Assembly: GCF_030378165.1 (NCBI RefSeq)
Contig: NZ_CP119766.1
Coordinates: 3,162,001 to 3,226,000 of the forward strand
Reading direction: 5' to 3'
Origin: Flavobacterium panacagri
Lineage (GTDB): Bacteria; Bacteroidota; Bacteroidia; Flavobacteriales; Flavobacteriaceae
Length of the DNA stretch: 64,000 bases
Shown: positions 50,988-59,715 of the stretch, piece after piece
Position numbering within the stretch: the first letter of the stretch is position 1
Layout: the number at the start of each line of letters is the position of its first letter
The notes under the pieces: model-generated
The model's input: only the letters and a program-made list of their open reading frames with translations
Database searches by the model: none
What the model was told of the DNA's origin: nothing
Position numbers and translations under genes: made by a program

Positions 50988-52259
50988 TTAAGATTGTATT
51001 TGTTCTGGTTTAGAGTTTAATTTTTTGACAATCCAAGGAAGGGTAAGTCCTTGTCCGATAAGGGTAAAAAGTACAACGGCTACAGAAATAAAGATAATGG
51101 CATTTCTTTCCGGAAACGGAGTTCCATTTTCTAGAAATCTAGGAAGCCCAATGGCGATGGCAAGAGATACTATGCCCCGCATTCCCGACCAGCCTAAAAT
51201 GATGCTGTTTTTGAAATCCAGAAGAGCATCTTCGCTGATTTTTCTTTTTCCTTTACGAATTTTTTTGAAGCCTTTCTGAAGGTTGATTTTTTGAAGAAAT
51301 ATTCTGATAAACCTAATTAGTAATGCAACAATGGTAATGATAAATGCGTAACCAATGTAAGGCAGTATCATATTGTCATCAATATCTTTTAATACGTATC
51401 TAAAATTAAGCCCAATTAAGATAAAAATTAATCCGTTTAGCAAAAAGATAATAATGTCCCAAAGGTTTCGCGAGCTATTTTTTAAGCTCTCAGGGAATAT
51501 CTTTTTACTAAAACGGGCAATGGCTAATCCTGAAATTACAACAGCGATTACTCCAGAAACATGCAGATGTTCTGCAATTAAATAGGTTACAAAAGGCATT
51601 AAAAGCATAAAACTAATAGTGACATTTGAATTTTTATGCACTTTTTTCAAAATAACGGACAAAATTTTGGACATTACAAAACCGACTAGAAACCCGCCTC
51701 CTAATAATATTATAAATTGCAATGTTGCCTGCCAGATTATAAAAGCAGATCCCATTACGGCGGCAACTGCAAAGCGATAAGCAACTAATGCTGATGCATC
51801 GTTTATCAAACTTTCGCCTTCTAAAATGGTTATGGTTTTATGTGAAATATCAAGTCCTTTTGTGATGCTTATAGCGGCAACAGCGTCGGTTGCAGAAAGA
51901 ATTGCTCCCAATACAAAAGCGAGAGGCCAAGTTATATTAGGAATCAAATAATGGGCAACAACAGCGATCCAAAAGGTGGTAAGAAAAACCAAAGTTATCG
52001 CTAAAGTACTAATGGTGCTGATGTTTGTTTTGAAATCTTTTGGCGAAATATTAAACGAAGCATCATACAGAAGTGGAGGAAGGAACAATAAAAAAATAAT
52101 CTCGGGATTAATCTCTATTTCATTCATTGTTGGAATAAAACCAATTCCAACTCCTACAATTACTAGTAGAATAGGGTAAGGTAATTTGGCTTTATCAGCA
52201 AAGGCAGATAATCCGATAACTATGGCGAGTATAAATATAATGATGCTGTAGTTTTCCAT
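50988..52259 (-). CDS. CPA1-family Na+/H+ antiporter
   Basis: A 423-residue cation/proton antiporter with about 12 membrane helices. Characteristic segments are IIFLLFLPPLLYDASFNISP near 53, LGAILSATDAVAAISITKGL near 122 and LEGESLINDASALVAYR near 143, where the paired Asp of CPA1 antiporters lies. It also has GMRGIVSLAIAIGLP near 373. It sets intracellular pH and Na+; the exact ions are not known. Confidence 0.92.
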   Translation of the reverse strand: MENYSIIIFILAIVIGLSAFADKAKLPYPILLVIVGVGIGFIPTMNEIEINPEIIFLLFLPPLLYDASFNISPKDFKTNISTISTLAITLVFLTTFWIAVVAHYLIPNITWPLAFVLGAILSATDAVAAISITKGLDISHKTITILEGESLINDASALVAYRFAVAAVMGSAFIIWQATLQFIILLGGGFLVGFVMSKILSVILKKVHKNSNVTISFMLLMPFVTYLIAEHLHVSGVIAVVISGLAIARFSKKIFPESLKNSSRNLWDIIIFLLNGLIFILIGLNFRYVLKDIDDNMILPYIGYAFIITIVALLIRFIRIFLQKINLQKGFKKIRKGKRKISEDALLDFKNSIILGWSGMRGIVSLAIAIGLPRFLENGTPFPERNAIIFISVAVVLFTLIGQGLTLPWIVKKLNSKPEQIQS

Positions 52260-52347
52260 TCTAAAAGCTATGTTTTTTTTAGATTATAATTGAGTAGAAC
52301 GAAAAGTAATTCTCCTTTTAAACTGCTATTTGTAATGTTTTAATTTG

Positions 52348-53103
52348 TTATTGATTATTGCCTTTTAGATAAGAAATAAAACTTCTACGAATATCAATTT
52401 TTGTAATGATTTCATCCCATAAATGAGTATTTCCAAGCCAGAAATCTGGATTTCTATTTTCATCTATACCATTGATATGTATATCATTGAATTCATATTC
52501 AATTAGTTCAAGTTTCTCTGATATTTTTTTCTTAGTGCATTTAATAGGCGTAGTGATTCCATCTATTTCTTGATTATGTCTTATATTAATATGTGTAATT
52601 TTTCCTGAGTAGATATTCCCCATTTTTTTTAAAAAATCAAAAAAGTCATCATGACTTTCATCTCGTCGAGAGATAAAACAAATTTGATTAGCCTTTAATA
52701 ATTTTTGATTTACTTTTTCAAATCTTTTTTTCATTATGTTATTGAAGGAATTATTGTCATCTCCAATATTTTTGTAATGAATAGAAGTAATGTTGTTCTT
52801 AACATCAAGATACCAATTTGAGTTTTGTTGATGTTCTGAAAATTCAGTAAAAAAATCAGTAAATTTTGATTGATACAAATGAATAACAGTTTCTAAAGAA
52901 TAATGCATCATCCAATCTAAAGGATTCGCACATAATCTTAAGTCGTGATTTTTTAAGTAATGTGCGGGACGACAAGCATCTCCAATGCTAAAAATGGCAT
53001 CAAATACAAACTCTTTTTTTTTGTTAGTAGTATATTTTCTTTTCAAAACAATAAAACCGTAAGGCAGAAATGTTTTTAAGGTCTTTATTATTTTTTTTTT
53101 CAT
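52348..53103 (-). CDS. DUF1796 putative papain-like cysteine peptidase
   Basis: A 251-residue protein with the DUF1796 pattern: FDAIFSIGDACRPAHYLKNH then DLRLCANPLDWMMHYS, with the putative catalytic Cys in GDACRP and a later acidic/aromatic His region (WLGNTHLWDEIITK). The first ~30 residues are strongly basic. Peptidase activity is a prediction for the family and has not been shown in the sequence. It is AT-rich and isolated, with no evident partners. Confidence 0.75.
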   Translation of the reverse strand: MKKKIIKTLKTFLPYGFIVLKRKYTTNKKKEFVFDAIFSIGDACRPAHYLKNHDLRLCANPLDWMMHYSLETVIHLYQSKFTDFFTEFSEHQQNSNWYLDVKNNITSIHYKNIGDDNNSFNNIMKKRFEKVNQKLLKANQICFISRRDESHDDFFDFLKKMGNIYSGKITHINIRHNQEIDGITTPIKCTKKKISEKLELIEYEFNDIHINGIDENRNPDFWLGNTHLWDEIITKIDIRRSFISYLKGNNQ

Positions 53104-53325
53104 TTATCCTTATATTTTTTCCTTTTTGCAAAATTTGACTTGAAAAAAAACTGACTGGCAGAAAATTAATTTTTTCAATTTTACGAAAAGATTATATAAA
53201 ATGTTTTTTAGCGAATATAAACGTATTAAGTTTTAAAAAAATCAATCGCTTTATTTATTTTGATTTTTGAGTATTGATATACTTTAAATCCTTGTTTTAT
53301 TGAGAAAATATAATAAAAGAACCTG

Positions 53326-54066
53326 TTAATTTAAATCGGTAATAGAAGTTTCTTCAAAAAAAAGAGGTTTCTTTTTTATTTTTGTTGTTTTAGATGTTGT
53401 AGGTTCATCTTCTGTCATGGTATTGGTTTCACTTGTTATTGATTCTTCTTTTTCAAAATCATAAATATGGCTGGAAACTTGGCCAGCACCTCTAAAGTAT
53501 GTCTCCATGTGAGTAAGGACAAGTCCGCTTTCCAAATATTTAAATGCACTTAAAAAAGTACCGCTCGCTCCATCGCCATATAGATTGATATGTAGTTCAC
53601 CTTTTTCAATCTTGATTTCTTCGGTATCATATAATTTATAATCATGATCATTATATTCTACTGGCATGGTAACGTCAGAAACTTTATCTAAACGATATGT
53701 TTTATCTGAGTTCTGTAAAAGAATCAGCATAGGTCTTTTGGCAGTCTTGACATCTTTGTGTTTTAAAACAATTGCAATATCTTTTAGATCATCATTGTTT
53801 AAATCGCCATGAGTTTCATACTGAATTTCGTAAATATCAAGTTTTGGAAGGAAATCAGATGCTTTTTTTCCTGTTTTGGAATAGGTAATATCTGCTTCTT
53901 CAGGATCATTTTCTTCGTACTCTTCGCCATTTTCTTCAAATTCTTTTTTGGCTGGAAGGCTGTCGATAACTGCAACATTATCTGAAGTGGTTTTGTTGTC
54001 TTTTTTGCAAGATTGTATGGTGAAAACAAGTAAAAAAGACAGTGTATATAGGATTCTGTTTTTCAT
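53326..54066 (-). CDS. Lipoprotein of unknown function
   Basis: A 246-residue lipoprotein (signal ends IQSCKKDNK). A Glu-rich linker follows, then a beta-propeller-like stretch with an EF-hand-like DxNxDxxxD segment (THGDLNNDDLKDIAIVLKHK, near 88) as found in VCBS/FG-GAP repeats. The C-terminus is Thr/Glu-rich. I do not recognise a specific function. The ~220 bases before it hold nothing visible. Confidence 0.68.
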   Translation of the reverse strand: MKNRILYTLSFLLVFTIQSCKKDNKTTSDNVAVIDSLPAKKEFEENGEEYEENDPEEADITYSKTGKKASDFLPKLDIYEIQYETHGDLNNDDLKDIAIVLKHKDVKTAKRPMLILLQNSDKTYRLDKVSDVTMPVEYNDHDYKLYDTEEIKIEKGELHINLYGDGASGTFLSAFKYLESGLVLTHMETYFRGAGQVSSHIYDFEKEESITSETNTMTEDEPTTSKTTKIKKKPLFFEETSITDLN

Positions 54067-54131
54067 TGATTTGGACTTTTAGTATTTTTCAAATATAAAT
54101 TATTTCTTGTAAGATTTCTAAGTGCAAATGT

Positions 54132-55619
54132 CTATTTGTTTTCAGTCAGCTGTTTTTCTAAATTTTGAATCTGTGATCCACCGCTTAGTTTTTTGTTTAA
54201 AATAGCCCCATTTTCATCCACTAGAAAATGCCACGGAATAGCAAAAGATTCACTGCCAAATATATTTCGTAAATCACCATCTAATTTTTCATTTGCTCTA
54301 ATATGATATCCTTCTAAGTTGTAAAAATGAGTCATGTCGCGCCATTGTTTATCCTTGTTTTCTTTGTCTATCGAAATGTAAACCATGGTAATATTTTTCG
54401 ATTTCAGCAAGTCGTACAATTTTGGATTATCTTTAAATTCAGCTTTACACGGACCGCACCAAGTTGCCCAAACGTCGATATAAAATGGTTTTCCGTTCAG
54501 ATTCTTTACGAGATCTTTTACGGAGTTTAGGACATCAGTATTTTCTACAAATTTTACTTTTTCATTTAAAGGTTCCTCTTTTTTCTTGTGAAAAGAAAGA
54601 ATAGGAATAATTACAGGTTCTAGAAAATGGATATAAGAACTTGAAGGATATTCTTTTTTAAATTGTTCAAAAAGTTTTATAAGTTCTTGTTCGTAATTAT
54701 TATTGATTGCTTCGTAATAAATATAAGCAGCAAAATAATATTCCAACTGCTTTCCAGATAAATATTTTTTTGCATTATCAATATTATGCGTATGAATAAG
54801 TCCTTTTTTATGAAATTCAGTAAGAATTACAGTATCTATGTTCTCTAAAATTAATTCATTATAACGTAAATAATTTTCAGCATAAAAATAAAACCACGGA
54901 GATTTTAAAAGCTCTGGATTGCTTACTGGATTTGATTTGAAAATTGTGGCCCAAAGTTCTGTGTACTGACTTTTATTTAAAGTATTCTTGTTTCGGGATT
55001 CATTTAAATAGTTAATAAAAGCGAAACTTCCCTGTGCTCCTTTATAGAAATAATCTCTGTCTGTTTCGACGAGACGGTAAAAATCTTTAGAAATGACTTT
55101 TTCTTTCAAAAGATCTTTAAAGCCTTGTAGTTCATTTATGTTGCTTTCTTCCAGTTTTTGTTTGATTACAGATGGAATGCTGTCTTTGCTGTATTTTCTG
55201 GATTCGAGTTCAAAATGTCCGCCTACAATCATATTTCTGTTCAGAATTTGATTGTATAATTGCTGTCCTTTTGCATTTTTAGATTCAACAGTAAATGGAT
55301 TTTTAGCATCTTCAGTGTTAATATGAACTTTATAAGTCATGCCGGGCTCAATTATTAAAGTTCCATATGATTTGTATTTGTAAGATAAATCAATAAAACA
55401 GGTTTGATTTAGTTTGAGATTGATTTGAAAATTGCCTGAAGAATCCGGCTGGACAGAATCTGTAAAACCGAAATAATCAATGCCGCCAATTGGCAAAGTA
55501 TATTCTATTATTTCAGGAATTTTTCCGTTTATATTTCCTAAGATTTGAATACTATTTTTGTTCTGGGCTATAACTAATCCAGGAAACAGAACGAATAAAA
55601 CTAAATGGAACCATTTCAT
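54132..55619 (-). CDS. TlpA-like thioredoxin-fold protein, exported
   Basis: A 495-residue exported protein (signal near MKWFHLVLFVLFPGLVIAQ). The C-terminal ~140 residues form a TlpA/ResA-type thioredoxin domain with the redox pair in YIDVWATWCGPCKAEF near 385. The first 350 residues are an AT-rich, Tyr/Asn-rich domain usual in Bacteroidota TlpA relatives. It probably reduces disulfides in the periplasm. Its gene lies just upstream of the lipoprotein at 53326 on the same strand. Confidence 0.88.
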   Translation of the reverse strand: MKWFHLVLFVLFPGLVIAQNKNSIQILGNINGKIPEIIEYTLPIGGIDYFGFTDSVQPDSSGNFQINLKLNQTCFIDLSYKYKSYGTLIIEPGMTYKVHINTEDAKNPFTVESKNAKGQQLYNQILNRNMIVGGHFELESRKYSKDSIPSVIKQKLEESNINELQGFKDLLKEKVISKDFYRLVETDRDYFYKGAQGSFAFINYLNESRNKNTLNKSQYTELWATIFKSNPVSNPELLKSPWFYFYAENYLRYNELILENIDTVILTEFHKKGLIHTHNIDNAKKYLSGKQLEYYFAAYIYYEAINNNYEQELIKLFEQFKKEYPSSSYIHFLEPVIIPILSFHKKKEEPLNEKVKFVENTDVLNSVKDLVKNLNGKPFYIDVWATWCGPCKAEFKDNPKLYDLLKSKNITMVYISIDKENKDKQWRDMTHFYNLEGYHIRANEKLDGDLRNIFGSESFAIPWHFLVDENGAILNKKLSGGSQIQNLEKQLTENK

Positions 55620-55737
55620 TTTTTCAATTTTAAGGATTTTAAAAGGATCTCAAATATAATTTTTTTTGAGAGAAATTAAACAGTATTATTGGGTTAATTA
55701 GTAAATAATGACATGTAAAACAGCGATATGCCAAGAA

Positions 55738-55800
55738 TGTCAGGTTCTAAAAATGCCATGTTGGCAGATGATTTTTAATGAGTCAACATGAAAACTGACA
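55738..55800. promoter_or_regulatory. Palindromes upstream of dnaK: TGTCAG...CTGACA and TGCCATGTTGGCA
   Basis: The outer half-sites TGTCAG (55738-55743) and CTGACA (55795-55800) enclose a perfect 13-base palindrome TGCCATGTTGGCA (55754-55766). They lie ~20-85 bases upstream of the sigma-54-like element, the usual distance for an enhancer-binding activator. The half-sites also occur upstream of clpC. The binding protein is unknown. Confidence 0.45.
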
Positions 55801-55821
55801 ATTTTATTTAGTTTTTTATAT

Positions 55822-55836
55822 TGGCACAAAGATTGA
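55822..55836 (+). promoter_or_regulatory. Sigma-54-like -24/-12 element of dnaK
   Basis: TGGCAC, five bases (AAAGA), then TTGA matches the sigma-54 form TGGCAC-N5-TTGC except for the last base. Transcription would start near 55847, about 40 bases before the ATG. No good TAnnTTTG box is present nearer the gene. Confidence 0.45.
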
Positions 55837-55887
55837 CTTATGCCACCTGAGTTAATAAAATTAAATCAAAAATTAAATATATAAAAA

Positions 55888-57771
55888 ATGGGTAAAATAA
55901 TCGGAATTGACTTAGGTACGACGAACTCTTGTGTTTCTGTAATGGAAGGTAACGAAGCAGTTGTTATCCCTAACGCAGAAGGAAAAAGAACTACACCATC
56001 TATCATCGCTTTTGTTGAAGGTGGAGAGATTAAAGTAGGTGATCCTGCAAAAAGACAAGCAGTAACGAATCCTACAAAAACGATTGCTTCTATTAAACGT
56101 TTTATGGGACACACTTTTGCTGAAACTCAAGATGAGGCAAAAAGAGTTCCTTACAGTGTTGTAAAAGGGGACAACAATACGCCACGTGTGGATATTGATG
56201 GTCGTTTATACACTGCTCAAGAATTGTCTGCAATGACACTTCAAAAAATGAAAAAAACTGCTGAAGACTATTTAGGTCAAACAGTAACTGAAGCAGTTAT
56301 TACAGTTCCTGCTTACTTTAACGATGCGCAACGTCAGGCTACAAAAGAAGCTGGTGAAATCGCTGGTCTTAAAGTTATGCGTATCATCAACGAGCCAACT
56401 GCTGCTGCACTTGCTTACGGATTAGATAAAAAAGGAAACGATCAAAAAATTGCTGTTTACGATTTAGGTGGAGGTACTTTTGATATCTCTGTTCTTGAAT
56501 TAGGAGACGGTGTATTTGAAGTATTATCTACAAATGGTGATACTCACTTAGGTGGTGATGACTTTGACCAAGTTATTATTGACTGGTTAGCTGACGAATT
56601 CAAAACTGAAGAAGGAATTGATTTACGTTTAGACCCAATGTCATTACAGCGTTTAAAAGAAGCTGCTGAGAAAGCTAAGATTGAATTATCATCTTCTGCT
56701 GAAACAGAAATCAACTTACCTTACGTAACTGCTACTGCTTCTGGACCAAAACACTTAGTGAAAAAATTATCTAGAGCTAAATTTGAGCAATTATCTGATT
56801 CTTTAGTAAAACGTTCTATGGAGCCAGTTGCTAAAGCATTAAAAGATGCAGGTTTATCTACATCTGATATCGACGAAGTAATCCTTGTAGGAGGTTCTAC
56901 TCGTATGCCAAGAATCGCTGACGAAGTTGAAAAATTCTTCGGTAAAAAAGCTTCTAAAGGTGTTAACCCTGATGAGGTTGTGGCTATTGGAGCTGCTATT
57001 CAAGGTGGAGTTTTATCTGGAGACGTAAAAGATGTATTGTTACTTGACGTAACACCTCTTTCTTTAGGTATCGAAACTATGGGTGGTGTATTGACTAAAT
57101 TAATCGAGTCTAACACAACTATCCCAACTAAAAAATCTCAAGTATTCTCTACTGCTGCTGATTCTCAACCATCTGTTGAAATCCACGTATTACAAGGAGA
57201 AAGAGCAATGGCTGCTGATAACAAAACTATCGGTCGTTTCCACTTAGATGGTATTCCACCAGCACCAAGAGGAGTTCCTCAAATCGAAGTAACTTTCGAT
57301 ATCGATGCTAATGGTATCATCAAAGTTTCTGCAACTGATAAAGGAACTGGAAAATCTCACGATATCCGTATCGAAGCTTCTTCTGGATTAACAGCTGAAG
57401 AAATCGAAAAAATGAAAAAAGATGCTGAAGCTAACGCTGATGCTGACAGAATTGCAAAAGAAAGAGCTGAGAAATTGAACGAAGCTGACAGTACTATTTT
57501 CCAAACTGAATCTCAATTGAAAGAGTTAGGAGATAAATTGACAGACGATCAAAAAACAGCTATCGAATACGCTTTAACTGAATTGAGAATGGCTCACCAA
57601 TCTCAAGATCTTGATGCAATCCAAAAAGGATTAGACAATGTAAATGCAGCTTGGAAAACAGCTACAGAAGCAATGTACGCTCAAGGTGGTGAAGGACAGC
57701 AAGCTGCTCCACAACAAGAGCAGTCTTCTGGAGATAACGTGGAAGACGTTGAATTCGAAGAGGTCAAATAG
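55888..57771 (+). CDS. dnaK: Molecular chaperone DnaK (Hsp70)
   Basis: The 627-residue ATP-driven chaperone for folding, working with DnaJ and GrpE. Diagnostic motifs are [16 protein letters not shown] at 5-20, [16 protein letters not shown] near 192, [12 protein letters not shown] near 335, the linker [15 protein letters not shown] near 385 and the lid helices, ending in the acidic tail [10 protein letters not shown]. No dnaJ or grpE is adjacent. A terminator follows directly, so it is monocistronic. Confidence 0.98.
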   Translation: MGKIIGIDLGTTNSCVSVMEGNEAVVIPNAEGKRTTPSIIAFVEGGEIKVGDPAKRQAVTNPTKTIASIKRFMGHTFAETQDEAKRVPYSVVKGDNNTPRVDIDGRLYTAQELSAMTLQKMKKTAEDYLGQTVTEAVITVPAYFNDAQRQATKEAGEIAGLKVMRIINEPTAAALAYGLDKKGNDQKIAVYDLGGGTFDISVLELGDGVFEVLSTNGDTHLGGDDFDQVIIDWLADEFKTEEGIDLRLDPMSLQRLKEAAEKAKIELSSSAETEINLPYVTATASGPKHLVKKLSRAKFEQLSDSLVKRSMEPVAKALKDAGLSTSDIDEVILVGGSTRMPRIADEVEKFFGKKASKGVNPDEVVAIGAAIQGGVLSGDVKDVLLLDVTPLSLGIETMGGVLTKLIESNTTIPTKKSQVFSTAADSQPSVEIHVLQGERAMAADNKTIGRFHLDGIPPAPRGVPQIEVTFDIDANGIIKVSATDKGTGKSHDIRIEASSGLTAEEIEKMKKDAEANADADRIAKERAEKLNEADSTIFQTESQLKELGDKLTDDQKTAIEYALTELRMAHQSQDLDAIQKGLDNVNAAWKTATEAMYAQGGEGQQAAPQQEQSSGDNVEDVEFEEVK

Positions 57772-57812
57772 ATTTGATTAATATCGATTAACATCGGTTA
57801 ATAATAAGTGCT

Positions 57813-57847
57813 AAACCGCTGTAAACTTAATGTTTACGGCGGTTTTT
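57813..57847 (+). terminator. Terminator of dnaK
   Basis: AAACCGCTGTAAAC pairs with GTTTACGGCGGTTT around TTAAT (one mismatch), followed by T residues. Confidence 0.9.
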
Positions 57848-57898
57848 CTTTTTTCTTTTTTATTGTTTCTGCTCTTTTTTAATCGTTTTTCATCATAT

Positions 57899-57945
57899 AT
57901 TTGTACCACATTTGCACCGGCACTTAAGTGGAGACAAAGTGTCTC
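57899..57945. repeat. Tandem direct repeats and two palindromes at the island edge
   Basis: Two tandem 11-base units, ATTTGTACCAC and ATTTGCACCGG, are followed directly by the palindrome CACTTAAGTG (57921-57930) and the inverted repeat GAGAC-AAAGT-GTCTC (57931-57945). They precede the integrase gene. A recombination or integrase-binding site is possible, which is inference from position and from the recurrence of GTACCAC near 59763. Confidence 0.45.
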
Positions 57946-58063
57946 TTATGTATACTTATTGTACCTTAATAAAGGGAAATAGGCGATGAAAAAAGAAAAA
58001 TAAAGAATGTCTTTTTGCGGGGAAAAATTCCTTCAGTTAATCTTGGAACCCGCCTTGTAGTGA

Positions 58064-58330
58064 TTGACCGCAAAATCATGCCCTAGATGTTTGCCATTTA
58101 CAACAGACTTACTGCCGGAATCTAAAAGTGCACTGAAGAAAAAATTATACAGACTTGAAAAAGAGGACTGCTATTCCATTAGCGAAATAGCTGAGAGATT
58201 TCAGATATCTGAAGGTTTGGTCTACATCCATATCCGGAAATATTCAATACCAATCAGACAGAGCGGAAAGTATGTATATGCTCCAAAAATGGAAATTGAT
58301 AACTTGTATAACAGAAATGATTTTGTATGA
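58064..58330 (+). CDS. Small helix-turn-helix protein upstream of the integrase
   Basis: An 88-residue protein whose middle (~35-65) reads YSISEIAERFQISEGLVYIH, an excisionase/MerR-like HTH. The only possible starts are non-ATG: the frame opens with a TTG at 58064, directly after a stop. Its last bases overlap the integrase start (ATGA-type), so the two are cotranscribed. It may direct excision or control integrase expression, or the region may be a truncated gene. Confidence 0.65.
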   Translation: MTAKSCPRCLPFTTDLLPESKSALKKKLYRLEKEDCYSISEIAERFQISEGLVYIHIRKYSIPIRQSGKYVYAPKMEIDNLYNRNDFV

Positions 58331-59583
58331 AACAATTACTGAAAACCAAGGCGACTGTGCGTCTTCGAAAAGCAGAAAACAAAAATGAATGGTATGTTTA
58401 CATAGAAAGCTATCCTGTTGAGGTTTCTGGAAAGAAAACTTCCCAAAGAATCCGTGAATATATAAGTAGATCCGTGACAACAGTGGAGTGGGACAAAAAA
58501 AGAACCGCCCGAACAGACGCAGAGGGAACAAAATCCTACAAACCAAAGCGCAACGATAACGGAATAATAATGTGCAGAAGCGATAGCGACCGTGAAATAA
58601 TGCTGTATGCTGACGGAATCCGTAAAGTTCGACAGAAAGAATATGATAATAGAGATCTATACAGTGATGCTGAGAGTGTATTAGTTGAACAGAAAGAAAA
58701 AAGGAAGGAGGATTTTATTAAATACATTGCAGCTTTGGCGGCTAAAAGACACGCTCGAAGTTCAAAATCTGTACAGATCAATTGGAATCGTACCAAAGAA
58801 TTTTTAAAAAGCTATTCAGGAGGCAGCCTTATATTTTCTAAGATTGACTACAGAATGGCACATGATTTTAAACTGTTTTTATTAGCTGCTCCTCTAGAAG
58901 GAAATAGAAAAGGAACTATTTCCAGCAATACTGCGGGAGCTTATTTTTCCATATTTAAAGCGGCTTTGAAACAGGCTTTTATCGACGGATATTTAACGGT
59001 TGACTTATCTTCAAAAATAAAAGGCATCCCGGAACAGGAATCAAGACGTGAATATCTGACCATTGAAGAATTGAATGTACTGGCATCAACAGCATGTGAA
59101 AAAGATGTTCTTAAAAGAGCATCACTTTTCTCAGCGCTTACAGGACTGAGACATTCCGACATTCAGAAGCTCCGCTGGAAAGAGATAAGTTTGGAAGAGG
59201 GTATTGCCAGACTTCACTTCACGCAGAAAAAGACAAAGAGTGTTGAATATATGCCTATTGCTGAGCAGGCTCTTCAGCTCTGCGGAGAACCGAGGCTTCC
59301 CCGGCAGCTTGTTTTTGAGGATTTGACAGACATATCGTGGATTTCACGCCCTCTGAAAAAATGGGTTGAATCTGCAGGCATTAAAAAAAATATTACCTTC
59401 CACTGCTTCCGCCATACATTTGCAACATTGCAGCTATCAAGCGGGACAGACATTTATACGGTCAGTAAAATGCTGGGTCATACCAACCTAAAAACTACTG
59501 AAATCTATGCAAAAGTGGTTGATGAGAAGAAAAACAGAGCTTCGCAGGCAATACAATTGGAATCTTTAAAGAAAAAAGAGTAA
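58327..59583 (+). CDS. Tyrosine-type recombinase/integrase
   Basis: A 418-residue site-specific recombinase. The N-terminal ~120 residues resemble the Bacteroidota Arm-DNA-binding domain, then a SAM-like core-binding domain (~130-225). The catalytic set is Arg275 in LTGLRHSDIQ, His359/Arg362 in HCFRHTFAT, His385 in LGHTN and Tyr394 in TEIYAKV. It marks a mobile or integrated island; the target site is not proven. It is stop-to-start overlapped with the HTH gene. Confidence 0.94.
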   Translation: MKQLLKTKATVRLRKAENKNEWYVYIESYPVEVSGKKTSQRIREYISRSVTTVEWDKKRTARTDAEGTKSYKPKRNDNGIIMCRSDSDREIMLYADGIRKVRQKEYDNRDLYSDAESVLVEQKEKRKEDFIKYIAALAAKRHARSSKSVQINWNRTKEFLKSYSGGSLIFSKIDYRMAHDFKLFLLAAPLEGNRKGTISSNTAGAYFSIFKAALKQAFIDGYLTVDLSSKIKGIPEQESRREYLTIEELNVLASTACEKDVLKRASLFSALTGLRHSDIQKLRWKEISLEEGIARLHFTQKKTKSVEYMPIAEQALQLCGEPRLPRQLVFEDLTDISWISRPLKKWVESAGIKKNITFHCFRHTFATLQLSSGTDIYTVSKMLGHTNLKTTEIYAKVVDEKKNRASQAIQLESLKKKE

Positions 59584-59586
59584 TAA

Positions 59587-59715
59587 AAAATAAAGTATTT
59601 CGAAAAACATATTGCAGTTTATCTGTCTGTTTTTTTAGTCTGCGTTTTTATCGGCATAATCGGAAGACTGGTGCTGCTGGGAAAAGATGCTGATAGAGCA
59701 GGATTCGAACTTTAA
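59587..59715 (+). pseudogene. Membrane-peptide remnant in the integrase frame, 42 codons
   Basis: Directly after the integrase stop (TAATAA) the same frame is open for 42 codons: YFEKHIAVYLSVFLVCVFIG then IIGRLVLLGKDADRAGFEL. It has one clear membrane helix but no ATG, GTG or TTG start. It looks like the 3' end of a decayed gene for a small membrane protein. Confidence 0.4.

Noticed and set aside
59689..59713. tRNA 3'-end-like sequence (AGGATTCGAACTT on plus, AGTTCGAATCCTGCTC on minus) as an att remnant
   Set aside because: The minus-strand T-loop TTCGAAT is present, but the T-stem does not pair (TAAAG against CCTGC). The sequence is also fully explained as the codons DRAGFEL of the membrane-peptide frame.
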